Below the pieces are notes generated by a model. The model saw only the letters and a list, made by a program, of their open reading frames with translations. It had not been told where the DNA came from and searched no databases. Shown one piece after another: positions 35,679 to 47,466 of a stretch of DNA of 64,000 nt. The stretch is from Capsicum annuum (lineage: Eukaryota; Streptophyta; Magnoliopsida; Solanales; Solanaceae). Each line of letters begins with the position of its first letter. Position 1 is the stretch's first letter. The stretch covers positions 145,978,160 through 146,042,159 of the forward strand of contig NC_061114.1 of the NCBI RefSeq assembly GCF_002878395.1, in the 5' to 3' direction. The translations under genes and the position numbers were made by a program.

Positions 35679-35799
35679 AGGATCATTCGTCCTTGAATTA
35701 TGAGCATGGACACTTTTAGTACGAGGATAGCAAAGAGACATCATAATTAAATGATAAACTCAAAAAATAATATGAGGGAAACATAACTCCTACCTTAAG

Positions 35800-36735
35800 A
35801 ACCTTTATTCAACACGAGGAACAAGAATGGATACTTGGCCTTCGTATCTTGATCAACTTCCCAGTAGCTTATTCTAACTATTGGTATCTCCTAAAAACCT
35901 TCACTGAAGCTACATCATATGTCCTTAGTTTCTGAACTTACCTATCCAATATCTCAATCTGAACTTCCTCGTAAGATAAAGAATCCAATATACCAATACC
36001 CTTACCATGTACTATCAAGAAAGGGTCACCTACACACTTCCTCAATATCAAAACATGAAAAATGGGATGAATAGAACCCAAATTCAAAGGCAAATCTAAT
36101 TCATAAGAAACATTGCCTACTCTCTTCAAAATCAAGTACGAACCCACATAGCGTGGACTAAGCTTCTATTACTTTCCCAATCTATTCACTCCCTTCATAG
36201 GAGATACCCTTAGAAACACCTAATCTCTAACATCAAACTCCAACTTCCTTTGACTCACATAGACTTAGGACTTTTGGCAACTCTGAGTAGTCTTAAGTCT
36301 TTCCCTAATCACTTTCACCTTCTCTATTGCTTAGTGTACCAATTTAGGATTGAACAACCTAGTCTCACCAAACTCAAACCACCCAATAGGAAATCTATGC
36401 CTCCTACCATACAGAGCCTCAATTGGATCCATTTAAATACTCGAATGACAATTAATGTTATATGTGAACTAAATGAGAGGAAAGTAATCCACGTAACTGC
36501 CTCTAAAATAAATTACACAATCCCTTAGCTTATCTTCCAAAGTTTAAATAGTCCTTTCTCCCTGTCCAACCATTTATCAGTGGAAAGCATTGGTAAGGTT
36601 CACCTTAGTCCCCAAACCTTTCTTAAATGAACGCCAAAAGTAAGACGTAAACAGCGTACCTTTGTCCAAAATAATGTAAATCGGCGTTCCATACAACTTC
36701 ATAATCTCCTGAATAAATAACTTACCATAATCTTG
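35800..36735 (-). pseudogene. Integrase C-terminal part and chromodomain remnant of element C
   Basis: Minus-strand 36147-35938 reads YLILKRVGNVSYELDLP then IHPIFHVLILRKCVGDP, the GPY/F-like end of integrase, continuing SYEEVQIEILDR into a chromodomain whose end survives as a trace near 35860-35810 (EVDQDTKAKYPFLF). Further right, about 36700-36640, is ILDKGTLFTSYFWRSF, so the second catalytic Asp is kept. Cut at 36735 by element G. Stops and shifts between pieces. Confidence 0.7.
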
Positions 36736-37585
36736 TCATGACCCAAAATAGACTCTACGTGTGACTGTCTCCCGCTAACACCACTTACCGGGAGAACCAA
36801 TTTTTCATACATTCACAACATCTACAAACAGTGGAATAAAAACTTATGCAACTTCTAATCATGAAATAATTACTAAACATAAAGTAGTTAACCACCCAAT
36901 TATAGTAATACATTTTATAAAATTAAAAATACTTAGATAATAACTCTCAAGACCCATATCCCATACTAAACCATGGAGAATCTAAACAAATTTACATAAG
37001 TTTAACTTTTGGGCATGCAAATCCAACGAAAAGAAATATAATCTAAAAATAACTAAAGTTGGATGACAGTCTCCACGAACAATGTGAAGGCACATCTTAC
37101 TGACAGAATGCACACGTAAGAATCGTCAGCCATACATCTCCCTCCTTGCAATCGTATTTCCAGATATTGTTGCAGAGAGGGAGACTATTAGCTAATGGTC
37201 TTTACATGTGGATTCTATTGTTGAGGTGAGATTTCCTATTATTCATAGAGGTTGTAATCCATCTTTAGTCATTTTTAGATTATATTTCCTTTCCTTGGGT
37301 TTGCAAGCCCAAATCATAAACTCATGTAACTTTATTTAGATGCTCCATGGCCCAGTGTTGGGTTCAGGTTAGAGATTTGTCATCTAAACTACTATTGTTT
37401 TCATAAATAGTTATGCAATATCTTGTTAGATATTATACCTTGCCTTAATGGTTATTTTATGCCTTTGGAGTTTCTTATGTTCTTATCTTAGTGTCTATAG
37501 ACATTGTGAATGTATGGGGAATCGGCTCTCCTGAAAAGTGGTGTTAGAGGGAGCCAGTCACACTTATGAGGTTTTTGGGACATGA
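36736..37585. mobile_element. Element G: 850-bp element with long terminal inverted repeats
   Basis: Left end TCATGACCCAAAATAG...GTGTGACTG.CTCCC.CTAACACCACTT..GGAGA.CC (36736-36803) is matched by the reverse complement of 37518-37585, TCATGTCCCAAAAACCTC...GTGTGACTGGCTCCCTCTAACACCACTT..GGAGAGCC, over about 65 bp. Flanks ATAATCTTG and AAAATCCTC agree at 6 of 9 bases. It sits inside C's integrase. No coding sequence inside. Long TIRs and a possible 9-bp duplication suggest a non-autonomous Mutator-like transposon; a TIR-like solo LTR is the alternative. Confidence 0.65.
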
Positions 37586-38320
37586 AAAATCCTCACCAGA
37601 GTAGTTAGTTCTCATAGGAAAGAAGCAAGCTGACTTAGTCATCCAATCCACAAGGGCACAAATTGAATCATACTAATTCCGAGAATGTGGAAGACCATAA
37701 CAAAATCCATGGTGATCATGTCCCATTTCCACACAGGCAACTTAATCTTTTGAGATACACCACCAGGTCTCAATTCTTCACCTTTACTTGCTGACAAACC
37801 ATGAACTTAGCCATAAAATTAGACACATATCTATTTATGTTATTTGACCAATAGATCTTTTTTAAGTCATGATACATCTTGCTCAAACCCGAACAGTATA
37901 CCTTAATTCATGAGCCTCACTAAAAATTCTATCACACATCGTACTAATATTAGGAACACAAATCTTCCTTAGTACCTCATGATACCATCACCACCTATCT
38001 CAAAGGCCATAACCTTTTACTGACCTATATCATCTTTAATCTGAATAAGAATGGGATCCAAAACCTGCTTCTTCTTCACTTCAGCACCAAGAGATGATTT
38101 CATCACCCCTTGAACAATCACCCCTTAATCATCAGAGTCTAGCAGATAAATTCCTAAGTTAGCCAGCCGGTGAATATCCTTCATCGATTCTTTCTTCTAC
38201 TTGTCATTGTAGGACAAGCTCTCATAGAAAACCTACTAAGATCATCAATACTAAAATAGCTTTACCTTTCTGGTAGTGAAGACTCATATCATAATCCTTG
38301 ATTATTTTGAGCTACCTTCT
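37586..38320 (-). pseudogene. Integrase N-terminal part of element C
   Basis: Read on the minus strand: SKMYHDLKKIYWSNNINRYV then FMAKFMVCQQVK near 37890-37780, the zinc-binding region with one Cys kept, then the core lead with DWMTKSACFLPMRTNYSGED at about 37650-37595, ending at G. Continues on the far side of G as YGKLFIQEIMKLYGTP. Several stops. Confidence 0.65.
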
Positions 38321-39700
38321 CTACTTAAGATTCAATAACATATGAGTTAACACGTACTTTAAGCTCTTATGATTAGAAAAAATTACCACATGAACCCCAT
38401 ACAGGTAGTGACAATAAATTTTCAAAGAAAAAACAACAACCAATAATTCTAAGTCATGTGTCGGATAATTCTTCTCATGAACCTTAAGTTGTCGGGAAGC
38501 ATATGCCACAACCTTACCATATTGCATCAACACACACCCCTGTCTTACATAGAATGTATCACAATAAATAATAAAACGATCAATACTATTAGGTAGAGTT
38601 AAAATAGGTGCATAAGTCAACTTATCTTTCAAATTCTAAAAGCTACCTCATAAGCATCGGTCCTTAATAATTTAACCTTTTCTATGTCATGATTTTCAAC
38701 GAGGTAGCAATAGAAGAAAAACTCTCCACAAACCTCCAATAATACCCAGCAAAGCCTAAAAAACTTTGAATGATAGTTGGAGTCGTGGGTTTAGGCCACT
38801 TATTAAATGCGTCTACTTTATTTAGATCCACCTTAATCCCCTTACTATAAACAACATAGCTTAAAAAAGTCACAACATCCAACCGAACCTTGCACTTATA
38901 AAATTTGTCATACGACCGCTAATCCTTAAGAGTTTGCAATACAATTTGAAGGTGACTGTCATAATCCTCCTCTCTTTTAGAATACAACAAGATGTCTTTA
39001 ATAAACACAATCATAAATAGATCCAAAAAATGCCCAAGCCCCTGATTCATGAGATTCATTAAAGAAGCCAAAGCATTAGTCAATCCAAATGACATAATAA
39101 GGAACTTATAATGACTACATCGGGTTCAGAAAGCAGTCTTGGGAATATAATTCTCACTAATCTTCTATGGATGATACCCAAATAAAGTTCAATCTTAAAA
39201 AACACCAAGCACCCTGAATTTAGATAAATAGATCATCAATCCTTAGAAGAGGATACTTATTCTTCACTTCCGTAAAGACCTATCTTTTTACGCACTAAAA
39301 GCACACGGGCATCCTACAGGGACATACTAGGATAAATGAAACCCTTGTCATGAGACCTTTCAACTAATTTTTAGCTCCTTCAATTTAGTTGGTGCTATTT
39401 TATAAGGAAAAATAGAGATAGCATGGGTATTAGGTAGAAGATCAATCTTAAAATATTCTTTTCTATCAGGAGAAATTTTGAGAAGATCATCAAAAAAGAC
39501 CTTAGGAAACTCATTAACCATAAAAATAAATTACAAAGAAGGAACCTCTGAGCTAGAATTGCCAACTCGAACAAAATGATAAAGACTTCCCTTGGAAATC
39601 AACTTTCAGGCTCTAAGATAAGAGATTAACCTCTCTTTTGGCAAAAAGGAACTTCCCTCCCATTCAATCACTAGTTTATTTAGGACTTAGAAAAGACCTC
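38321..39700 (-). pseudogene. RT and RNase H of element C
   Basis: RNase H is a 103-codon open stretch, 38632-38321: [50 protein letters not shown]; first Asp and the Glu remain. RT thumb at 38882-38682 reads VDLNKVDAFNKWPKPTTPT and FLGFAGYYWRFVESF. RT palm at about 39400-38950: the catalytic box reads VFIKDILLYSK, so the first Asp is Lys (AAA, plus strand 38997-38999). The 39700 end is the D insertion point, upstream text being KLVIEWEGS. Confidence 0.75.
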
Positions 39701-42424
39701 TGTAATACCCCTCATATTTCTAAGCTAGGAAGTGAATAAGTATTCCTACGTGTGAAATATCCTATCCTATGATTCATACTTGAGTACATGACTTACAATG
39801 AATATCCTAGTAATAGTATAGCATATAATCCATTAAGCATGTTCATATGAGTCACTTAAGGTAATACAAGCTAAGAGTTTTAAATCCATCAGGTTTTAGT
39901 GTTTGATTTTGTAAGGGTTATCTTTGAACGAGTATAACTTGATGTTAATGTGGTATTTTGGCTGATTTACACCAACAAAATTGTAGATAATCAAATTATC
40001 TTTCCAACGATACCAATTTTGCCTTAATCTAATACCTGAGCGAAAAGTTATACCCATTTTGGTGAGAGATAGTAAGCATAGGCGATTGGTTAGGCGCCGA
40101 CCAACCCAAGCATAGGCGATTTGTTAGGCGTCGTCTAACCCAAGCATAGGCGATCACTGGGGAGCAGCCTAAGTCAATTCCAAGTGTCAAAAATACTCCG
40201 TCTTGAGTTATTTGTAAGGTAATTAAGTCTCTAAATACTCCTTACACGCCCCTAAACTTAACCCTACAAAATATATAGCTTCTAAACAAACTGTAACCCT
40301 ATTTTCATCTCGAAGCTCATCATCCAAGAGAAATAAAGGAGAAACACAACTAGGGTTACGTAACTAAGATTTAAGATCTGATTTTAATGAAATTTCTTCA
40401 TCAATCATCAAGAATCTTTCCTCCTAAGGTATGCGTGTGTTGATTTATGGATCCCTTTCATCCATAAAGCTCAAAAACCCTCTTTTTCATTATAAAGTAT
40501 GATTTCTGTGTTGTTGGGTGTTGATGATCATGTTGTTGATATTGGGTGATTCCCAAGATTGATTATTTATATGTTTTTATGAATTCATGATATCATATGA
40601 GTTGAAAACATGTAAGTTTGATTGTTCATGATGTATAATTTGATGATTTCACCTATGCTTAAGATGTGCATGTAAGGTGTTTGATAAAATACCTAAAGAA
40701 CTAGAAATCATGCAATATAGTTAAATTATGACTAAGTGAAGGATTCATGATATGACCTTACGTTCCAACGACTAACATGTTGTTAATGTGCCTTGTAAAT
40801 GTTGTTGGAATACTCATGAACTATTCTTATGTGATTATTCTATGTTTACTTGCAAATCCTACTTATGAACAAGATGTATGATAACCATACAATCCACATA
40901 AACTTCCATGTTGTTGGTATGTGTTGCCAATGTGATTATGCAATGAACATGATATTAAGATTGTGCAAGTACTTCCATTTGATATGAAATCCTTTCCATG
41001 CAATACATTGTTGATAACCATGCTTAGTATGAGATCCCTACTTATGTTATTTTAAATTATGGAGTCTACTCATATGATCAAGTCAGTCATGTGTGTCAGT
41101 TTCCTTCCATCCAGTCCTAGGGTTACTTGTACCCGAAAACTATAGTTGTGTGCCTAGATCCATGTCATGTTTCACGATATCCGAACTCAAACTATGATTC
41201 CATAGATTTCAGTCAGTCATGTGACTCAGGAAAACCTTATGATCTTAGTCAGTTGTCAGATAACAGTAAAATTCCACCAGTCAACGAAATTCAGTAAGAT
41301 TAAGTCATGCACAGTCAGTTATTCATGTCCAGTCCCTCCAGATGGGAGTAGAGGTTAGCATCAACTGAACCCAAGGATTGGAAATCACTCGCCAGTTCAG
41401 GGTATGAATCTTAGTAGTCATCCTTGTATTCCAAAACTACGTAGCCAGTGTAGGTTGAGACATCTTAACCCGTCAGATTAGGGTTGATGAGATGGCTTAA
41501 CCCTTTAGTTTAGGGTTCCCACTGTTCTCATTGAGTACCCACCAGATAAGTGTCACTCACAGGCTATCCTTACCCATAGAACGGTATTGATACCCCTTCA
41601 GTCGGGACAGAGATAGGACCCCAGCTTAGCCATAATGGCATACTTGGGGCATGTCGGTTAAACACTACTTCCTATAGTTTTAGTATCAGTCTCAGTAAAA
41701 GAACTCAGGGCGTTCTTCAGATTTCAGTATATACAAGACTGTCAGATACAGTCGTCCATGTTATCAGTTTTAGTATCAGTCATGACAGTTATCAGTGAAC
41801 CATGTATTAGCTTACAGGTCATGCTATCACGTATTTATGGTCCCGGTTTCTATATATGTGTGTTTGCACTCCCGCATTTATATTAGTCAGTCAGTGTTGT
41901 TCATGCATGAAACCCTTTATGTTCATCCTACCTTCCTCGTATACTCAGTACTTCAGTTGTACTGACACATTTGCGCTATTGTACTTTCTTTTTATATTAC
42001 ACCATAGGTTTCGAGACACGAGCTCCAGCCCAGCAGTAGCGGTAGCATTCCAGTCGTAAAGACACAATGAGTCCTCATTTATTCGAGGACAATATGATTT
42101 GATTCATTTATTTAATTCTTCAGTTCAGTTTTACAGAGTTAGTTGGAGACATGTTCTTTCAACTCCTTATTCAGATAGTTTAGAGTCTTTCAGATTTACT
42201 TTCAGATTTATGTTTAGATTTATGCTCAGATTGAGTTGTTTTGGGTATGTCACCCACATGGTTTTATTTAGTTGAACCTTATGGCCTTACAGTTCCATAT
42301 ATTCTGCATTATTATATCATGATTTGCAACATAAAGGTACAGATATCAGTCATGGGTTAACTTGTGGTCTATTGGGGTAATGAGCACCGTGTAGCATTCC
42401 GTTTCAGTGAATCGGGGTGTTACA
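39701..42424 (+). repeat. 5' LTR of element D
   Basis: 2724 bp, TG...CA. Holds a 34-bp tandem repeat at 40076-40175, a TATA-like AATATATAGC at about 40270, and a CAGTCA-rich stretch 41080-41800. The last 170 bp resemble the reverse complement of the left part of E's LTRs (GAACCTTATGGCCTTACAG, ATATCAGTCATGGGTTA, GAGCACCGTGTAGCATT). Open stretch 41856-42059 is not a gene. Confidence 0.93.
40076..40175. repeat. 34-bp tandem repeat with GGCGCC core in D LTR
   Basis: Three units beginning GCATAGGCGATTGGTTAGGC, the third diverged. The counterpart in the other LTR is 47843-47942. GC-rich against an AT-rich background. Confidence 0.8.
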
Positions 42425-42428
42425 AACT

Positions 42429-42446
42429 TGGTATCAAAGCTAAGGT
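42429..42446 (+). other. Primer binding site of element D (tRNA-Met type)
   Basis: TGGTATCAAAGCTAAGGT begins four bases after the LTR. TGGTATC(A/G)(A/G)AGC complements initiator tRNA-Met. Confidence 0.85.
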
Positions 42447-42642
42447 TCAATAGAGTCCTCAGAAGTCTGAAAGCCGTATCTAGTAGAGTCTTGTATATGG
42501 GTATGTTGCGCGCCACATTTATGTGTGGGAGGCTGTAAAATATTTTAGGAACAGTGCTCTTTCTTCATTATTCATGTCATGCTAGTGAGCATAATCACAA
42601 TTTAAACTATCATTCTAATCCATTCTTCTTTTATTACAGACC

Positions 42643-43780
42643 ATGTCCCCAAAGAGAAGAAACCAGCCAGCTCCTCAGCCCGAAGATCCTTTGGGCGAAC
42701 ATATTTCCCATGCGGAGTTTAGAGCTGCATTTACTATACTTGCTCAGTCCATGGCTACATAGAATAAATGGCCACCAGTCATTCCAACCAATCCAGTGGC
42801 CACTCCCAAAGCATCTAGGGTTTGGGACTTCACCCGAATGAACCCTCTATCTTTCCATGGGTCTAAGTCTGATGAGGACCCTTAGGAGTTTATTGAACAA
42901 GTCCAAAAGGTCATTGACATCATGGTGGTTACTTCTATTGAGAGTGCTGAGTTATCCACCTACCAGTTATAAGATGTTGCTCATGATTGGTACAAATAGT
43001 GGAAGTTTGAGAGGTTAGATGATACAGACCCTATCGAGTGAGAGGAATTTGTCACAGCCTTCTTAGATAGATTCTTTCCCCAAGAGCTAAATTTCATCAA
43101 TCTCATGTAGGGGAATATGATGGTTAGGGAGTATTCTCTCAGATTTACTCAGCTAGCCAGGTATTCTCCTCATATTGTTGCAGACAATAGAACTAAGATG
43201 AGCAAGTTCGTGTCATGGGTCAACGGTAGCGTAGTAAATGAGTATAGGTCTGCGATGCTGATCGGTGATATGACCTTAGACAGACTCATAACCCATGCCC
43301 AACAAGTAGAAGAGCAAAAGTTTAAGACTATGGAGAGGCAGACCAAGTGAGCAAGGTCAGGTAATTTCAACTTTGCTCACCCCACGTCAGATGGAGAAAA
43401 CCGTTCACAGTTTTGCTCTAAGTCGGTCATTCCAGCTCCTTTCTCTGCCAACGCTCCAGTGCCAAAGTTCAGAGACGGAAATTAAACCAAAGTGCCAGGC
43501 TCTAAATCTCAGAGCAGTGTTAGCAGTGCCGGAACAAATCCCCTTTGTCAGACTTATGGTAAGAACCACAAGGGCATTTGTAGAGCCGTTAGTGATGTCT
43601 GTTTTGGTTGTGGCAAGCCAGGCCACAGGATTGGAGAGTGTCTGTAGTCAAGTCTTTAGGGTCAGCAAAATTATTCTGCAGCTCAGTCTAGTCGGCCAAA
43701 CCAGCAGGGTACCCTTTCCAGTGCTACCTGCGGATACCGCCCAAATAGACTCTATGCTCTTCAGTCCCGGCAGGATCAGG
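42643..43780 (+). pseudogene. Gag of element D
   Basis: Start ATG at 42643 (MSPKRRNQPAPQPED), 218 bases after the LTR. The frame runs without any net shift past the zinc knuckles. Capsid: VWDFTRMNPLSFHGSK, FIEQVQKVIDIM, EYSLRFTQLARYSPHIV (43117-43350), MLIGDMTLDRL. Zinc-binding part: CQTYGKNHKGIC then CFGCGKPGHRIGEC (43600-43641), a complete second CCHC. In-frame stops at 42760, 42883, 42970, 43039, 43108, 43348, 43483, 43645 and 43657; most are explained by a C-to-T or G-to-A change from Gln, Arg or Trp codons. The frame-2 reading at 43373-43846 is a shadow. Confidence 0.88.
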
Positions 43781-45700
43781 AAAATTCTCCTAATGTCATT
43801 ACTGGTACATTACAGATTTTCTATGTTCATGTTTAAACTTTTCTAGAACCACGTGCATCTTTATCTTTTGTTACTCCATACATAGCAGGCAATTTAGAAA
43901 TTATTCCCAAAGTCATAGAAGAGCCCTTCTCAGTCTCTACCCCAATGGGTAAAACCATCACAGCCCGATGGGTATACAGGAACTGCCCGGTTGTGATATC
44001 TCAAAAATTCATGTCAGCAGATTTAGTAGAGTTAGAGATGACTGATTTTGATGTCATTCTCGACATGGATTGGCTTCATTCCTGCTATGCTACAGTCGAC
44101 TACAGAAATAGGATAGTTCAGTTTCAGTTCCTAAATGATCTTGTCCTAGAGTGGAAGGGTAGTATTTTAGCGTTCAGGGGTCAACTTGTTTCCTACCTTC
44201 GGGTAAGGAAAATAATTTCTAAGGGGTGTGTGTATCATCTCGTGCATATTAAAGATTCCAGTTCTGAATCTCCCAGCCTCAAAACAATACCTGTTGTTAA
44301 TGAATACTCCGATGTCTTTCTCCAAGATCTTCCAGGCTTTTTTCCTGAAAGGGAAATAGACTTTGGCATAGACCTTATTCTGGATACTCAACCTATTTCT
44401 ATTCCGCCATACAGAATGGCACCAGTAGAACTCAAAGAACTGAAAGATCAGTTAAAGGATCTCTTAGATAAGGGATTCATCAAACCCAATATTTCCCCAT
44501 CGGGTGCGCCAGTATTATTCGTACGCAAGACAGATGGTTCTTTCAGGATGCATATTGATTACCGTCAACTCAACAAGGTCACGATCAAGAATAAATATCC
44601 TCTTCCTAGGATTGATGATCTATTCAACCAACTTCAGGGTGCCAGTTACTTCTCCAAGATAGACCTCAGATCAGGCTATCATCAGCTCAGAGTTAGAGAA
44701 TGTGACATTTCGAAGACAGCATTCCGTACTCGGTATGGTCACTTCGAATTTTTAGTCATGTCATTTGGTCTTACCAATGCCCCTACAGCTTTTATGGATT
44801 TGATGAGCCGTGTGTTAAAGTAGTACTTGGACATGTTTTTTATAGTCTTCATAGATGATATTCTGGTCTATTCTCGTACAGAGTGTGATCATGCAGACCA
44901 TCTCAGGACTGTTCTTCAGACCTTCAGGGATCACCAGTTATTTGCTAAGTTTAGCAAGTGCAAATTTTGGCTAAGATCAGTAGCATTCCTTGGCCATATT
45001 GTTTTCGGTGATGGCATTAGAGTAGATCTTCAGAAAATTAAAGCAGTAAGAAACTGGCCCAGACCCGTATCTCCATTAGATATTAGGAGTTTCTTGGGTT
45101 TGGCTGGCTATTACAGAAGGTTTGTCGAGGGATTTTTTTTCTATTGTATCTCCCATGTCCAGATTAACTCAGAAGAAAATTAAGTTTCAGTGGTCAGATT
45201 CATGTGAAAAGAGCTTTCAAGAGTTGAAGACTCGAATCACCTCCGCTCCAGTTCTAGCTATTCCAGATGGTTCAGACGGTTTTGTAGTCTATTGTGATGC
45301 ATCCATAGTGGTTTTAGGTTGTGTCCTTATGCAGCATGGTAAGGTCATAGACTACGCCTCCAGACAGTTAAAGCCACATGAAGAATTATCCTACTCATGG
45401 TCATGAGTTAGCAGCGGTAGTTTTTGGCTTGAATATTTAGAGGCATTATCTCTATGGAGTTCATGTAGATGTCTTTACACACCATAAAAACCTCCAGTAT
45501 GTCTTTTCCCAGAAAGATCTCAATCTTTGCCAGAGAAGGTAGTTAGAGGTCTTGAAGGATTACGACATAAGTGTTCTTTATCATCCGGGAAAGGCCAATA
45601 TTATGGCCGATGCTCTCAGTCGACTCTCCATGGGTAGTATTTCTCACATTGAGGATAGTAAGCAAAAGATGGCTCAGGAGATCCATCAGCTTGCCAGACT
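43781..45700 (+). pseudogene. Protease, RT and RNase H of element D
   Basis: Continues gag's frame, as one polyprotein. Protease: [17 protein letters not shown] at 43843-43893 where relatives have a D-P-G-A type core; the Asp codon is GAA (43846-43848), so the active site is lost. A stop is at 43834. 43945-44823 is open for 292 codons and covers the protease end and [54 protein letters not shown]. Stop at 44821, then [12 protein letters not shown], both Asp kept, to 45183. A T-run at 45133-45140 shifts the frame; RNase H follows (45122-45406: VVYCDAS, DYASRQLKPHEE) with two more shifts to HPGKANIMADALSRLS (45580-45640). Confidence 0.92.
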
Positions 45701-47230
45701 AGGCGTTTTCTTAGTCGATTCTTTAGAGGGTGGTGTATGTGTTCAAAGTAGTTCAAAGTCATCTCTAGTTTTCGAGGTGAAATAGAAACAAGACAGGGAT
45801 CCTAGCCTTGTCAAGCTCAAAGTTCAGTTCAGAATCAGAAAGTCGAGGTTTTCTCCCAAGGGGAAGATGGTGTTCTTCATTATTAGGGTCGTCTATATGT
45901 TCCAGGTGTAGATGAATTAAGGCAGCGAATACTTGCAGAAGCGCATGGTGCATGATATTCTATTCATCCAAGGGACACTAAGATGTACCACGACATGCGG
46001 GAGAGCTATTGGTGGAGTGGGATGAACATAGATGTTACAGAGTTTGTGGCTAAGTGCTCTACATGTCAGCCGGTTAAGATAGAGCATCAGAAACCTAGTA
46101 TTTCCATGCAAGAGCTTACCATTCCTACTTGGAATTGGGAAGAAGTTAACATGGACTTCTTGACGGGTTTGCCTAAAACTCGTCATCAGCATGATTCATT
46201 TTGGGTCATTATAGATAGAATGACCAAGTCAGCTCATTTCCTTCCTGTTTGTACTTCTTATTTCGCTGAGGATTATGCCAAACTCTATATCAGGTAGTTA
46301 GTCAGATTACATGGTGTTCCACTATCTATTATCTCATACAGAGGTACCCAATTCACTTCTCACTTTTGGAAAGCATTCTAAAAGGGTCTTGGTACCCAAG
46401 TCCATCTAAGCACAACATTTCATCCTCAGACAGATGGTCAAGCAGAGAGGACCATTCAAACTCTTGAAGATATGCTAAGGTCATGTGCAATTGATTTCAA
46501 GGGAATTTGGGACGACGACTTTTCTTTGATTGAGTTTGCATACAATATAGCTATCATTCTAGTATTTAGATGGCTCTATTCGAAGCTCTCTATGGTAGGA
46601 GATGTAGATCTCCGATTGGTTGGTTCGAAGTTAGTGAGGCCTCAGTCATAGGTCCTGACTTAGTATTCGACACCTTAGACAAAGTTCAGTTGATTAGAGA
46701 AAGACTTTGGGCTGCTCAGAGCCGACAGAAGTCCTATACAGAAGTTCGTAGAAAGGGTCTTGAGTTCGAGGTCAATGATTACGTCTATCTTAAGATCTCT
46801 CCCATGAAGGGAGTGAAGAGGTTCGACAAGAAAGGGAAACTCAATCCCCGATATGTCAGTCCCTTCAGAATTCTTTGTCGCTTTGGCAAGGTAGCTTATG
46901 AGCTTGAGTTGCCTTCAGATCTAGCCTCAGTCCATCCAGTCTTCCATGTCTCTTTGCTAAAGAAGTGCATAGCTGACCCAGTAGTTATTGTCCCTATTCA
47001 GAGCATCGACATTTAGAACAGCCTCTCCTATGAAAAGATTCCAGTCAAAATCTTAGATTATCAGACGCGTAGATTGAGGAACAAAGAAGTCCCTCTAGTC
47101 AAGATTCTTTGGCGAAATCAGTCTCATGAGGGAGCTCATTGGGAACCAGAAGAAGATACGCGTACCAAGTATCCTCACCTCTTTCCCGCTAATTCAGATC
47201 AAGCTCAAGGTAAGAATTCTCCTTAATCTT
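45701..47230 (+). pseudogene. Integrase and chromodomain of element D
   Basis: Zinc-binding part: RDTKMYHDMRESYWWSGMN and FVAKCSTCQPVK at 45960-46075. Core at 45983-46297 and beyond: first Asp in VNMDFLTGLP; second site reads SYRGTQF with TAC (46337-46339) in place of Asp; Glu kept in AERTIQTLEDMLR (about 46444-46480). The C-terminal part 46570-47016 is open for 148 codons ([29 protein letters not shown]). After one stop the chromodomain reads KILDYQTRRLRNKEVPLVKI, LWRNQ, GAHWEPEEDTRTKYPHLF (47040-47185). Domain order identifies a chromovirus. Frame breaks near 46300, 46380 and 46560. Confidence 0.9.
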
Positions 47231-47453
47231 ACTCAGTTTCACGTTCATGTTTCCACTATAAACTTGGTACCTATTAACCATTTCATACTCAGTCATGCAT
47301 TCATGGGTCAGTTATCTGTGCATCAGATATGCACAAGTTTAGTATGTTTAGCATGTCAGTCATGAAATCAAGTTTCAGTTCTTCATGTTCAGTTTAGGTT
47401 CTAGGGTCTTGTATCCCTTCTCAATAAATTCTCATTCGAGGATGAATGTTCCC
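47231..47453 (+). other. 3' untranslated region of element D
   Basis: Short non-coding stretch between chromodomain and polypurine tract, rich in TTCATG and CAGT words. The small open stretch here is not protein-like. Confidence 0.6.
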
Positions 47454-47463
47454 AAAGGGGAGA
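47454..47463 (+). other. Polypurine tract of element D
   Basis: AAAGGGGAGA lies four bases before the 3' LTR, following CTCATTCGAGGATGAATGTT, the usual end of this group's 3' region. Primes plus-strand DNA synthesis. Confidence 0.8.
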
Positions 47464-47466
47464 TAT

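Noticed and set aside
35367..35703. Overlapping open stretches in C 3' LTR
   Set aside because: Three frames are open over the same LTR bases and none matches the partner LTR as protein; chance openness.
41856..42059. Open stretch with a cysteine-rich start in D 5' LTR, with a longer relative at 49523-49849
   Set aside because: Both lie wholly inside LTR copies, are non-collinear in length and have no protein-like composition; they recur only because LTRs are duplicates.
43373..43846. 157-codon open stretch in frame 2 of D gag
   Set aside because: The true gag frame (frame of 42643) runs through the same bases with the zinc knuckles; this is an out-of-frame shadow.
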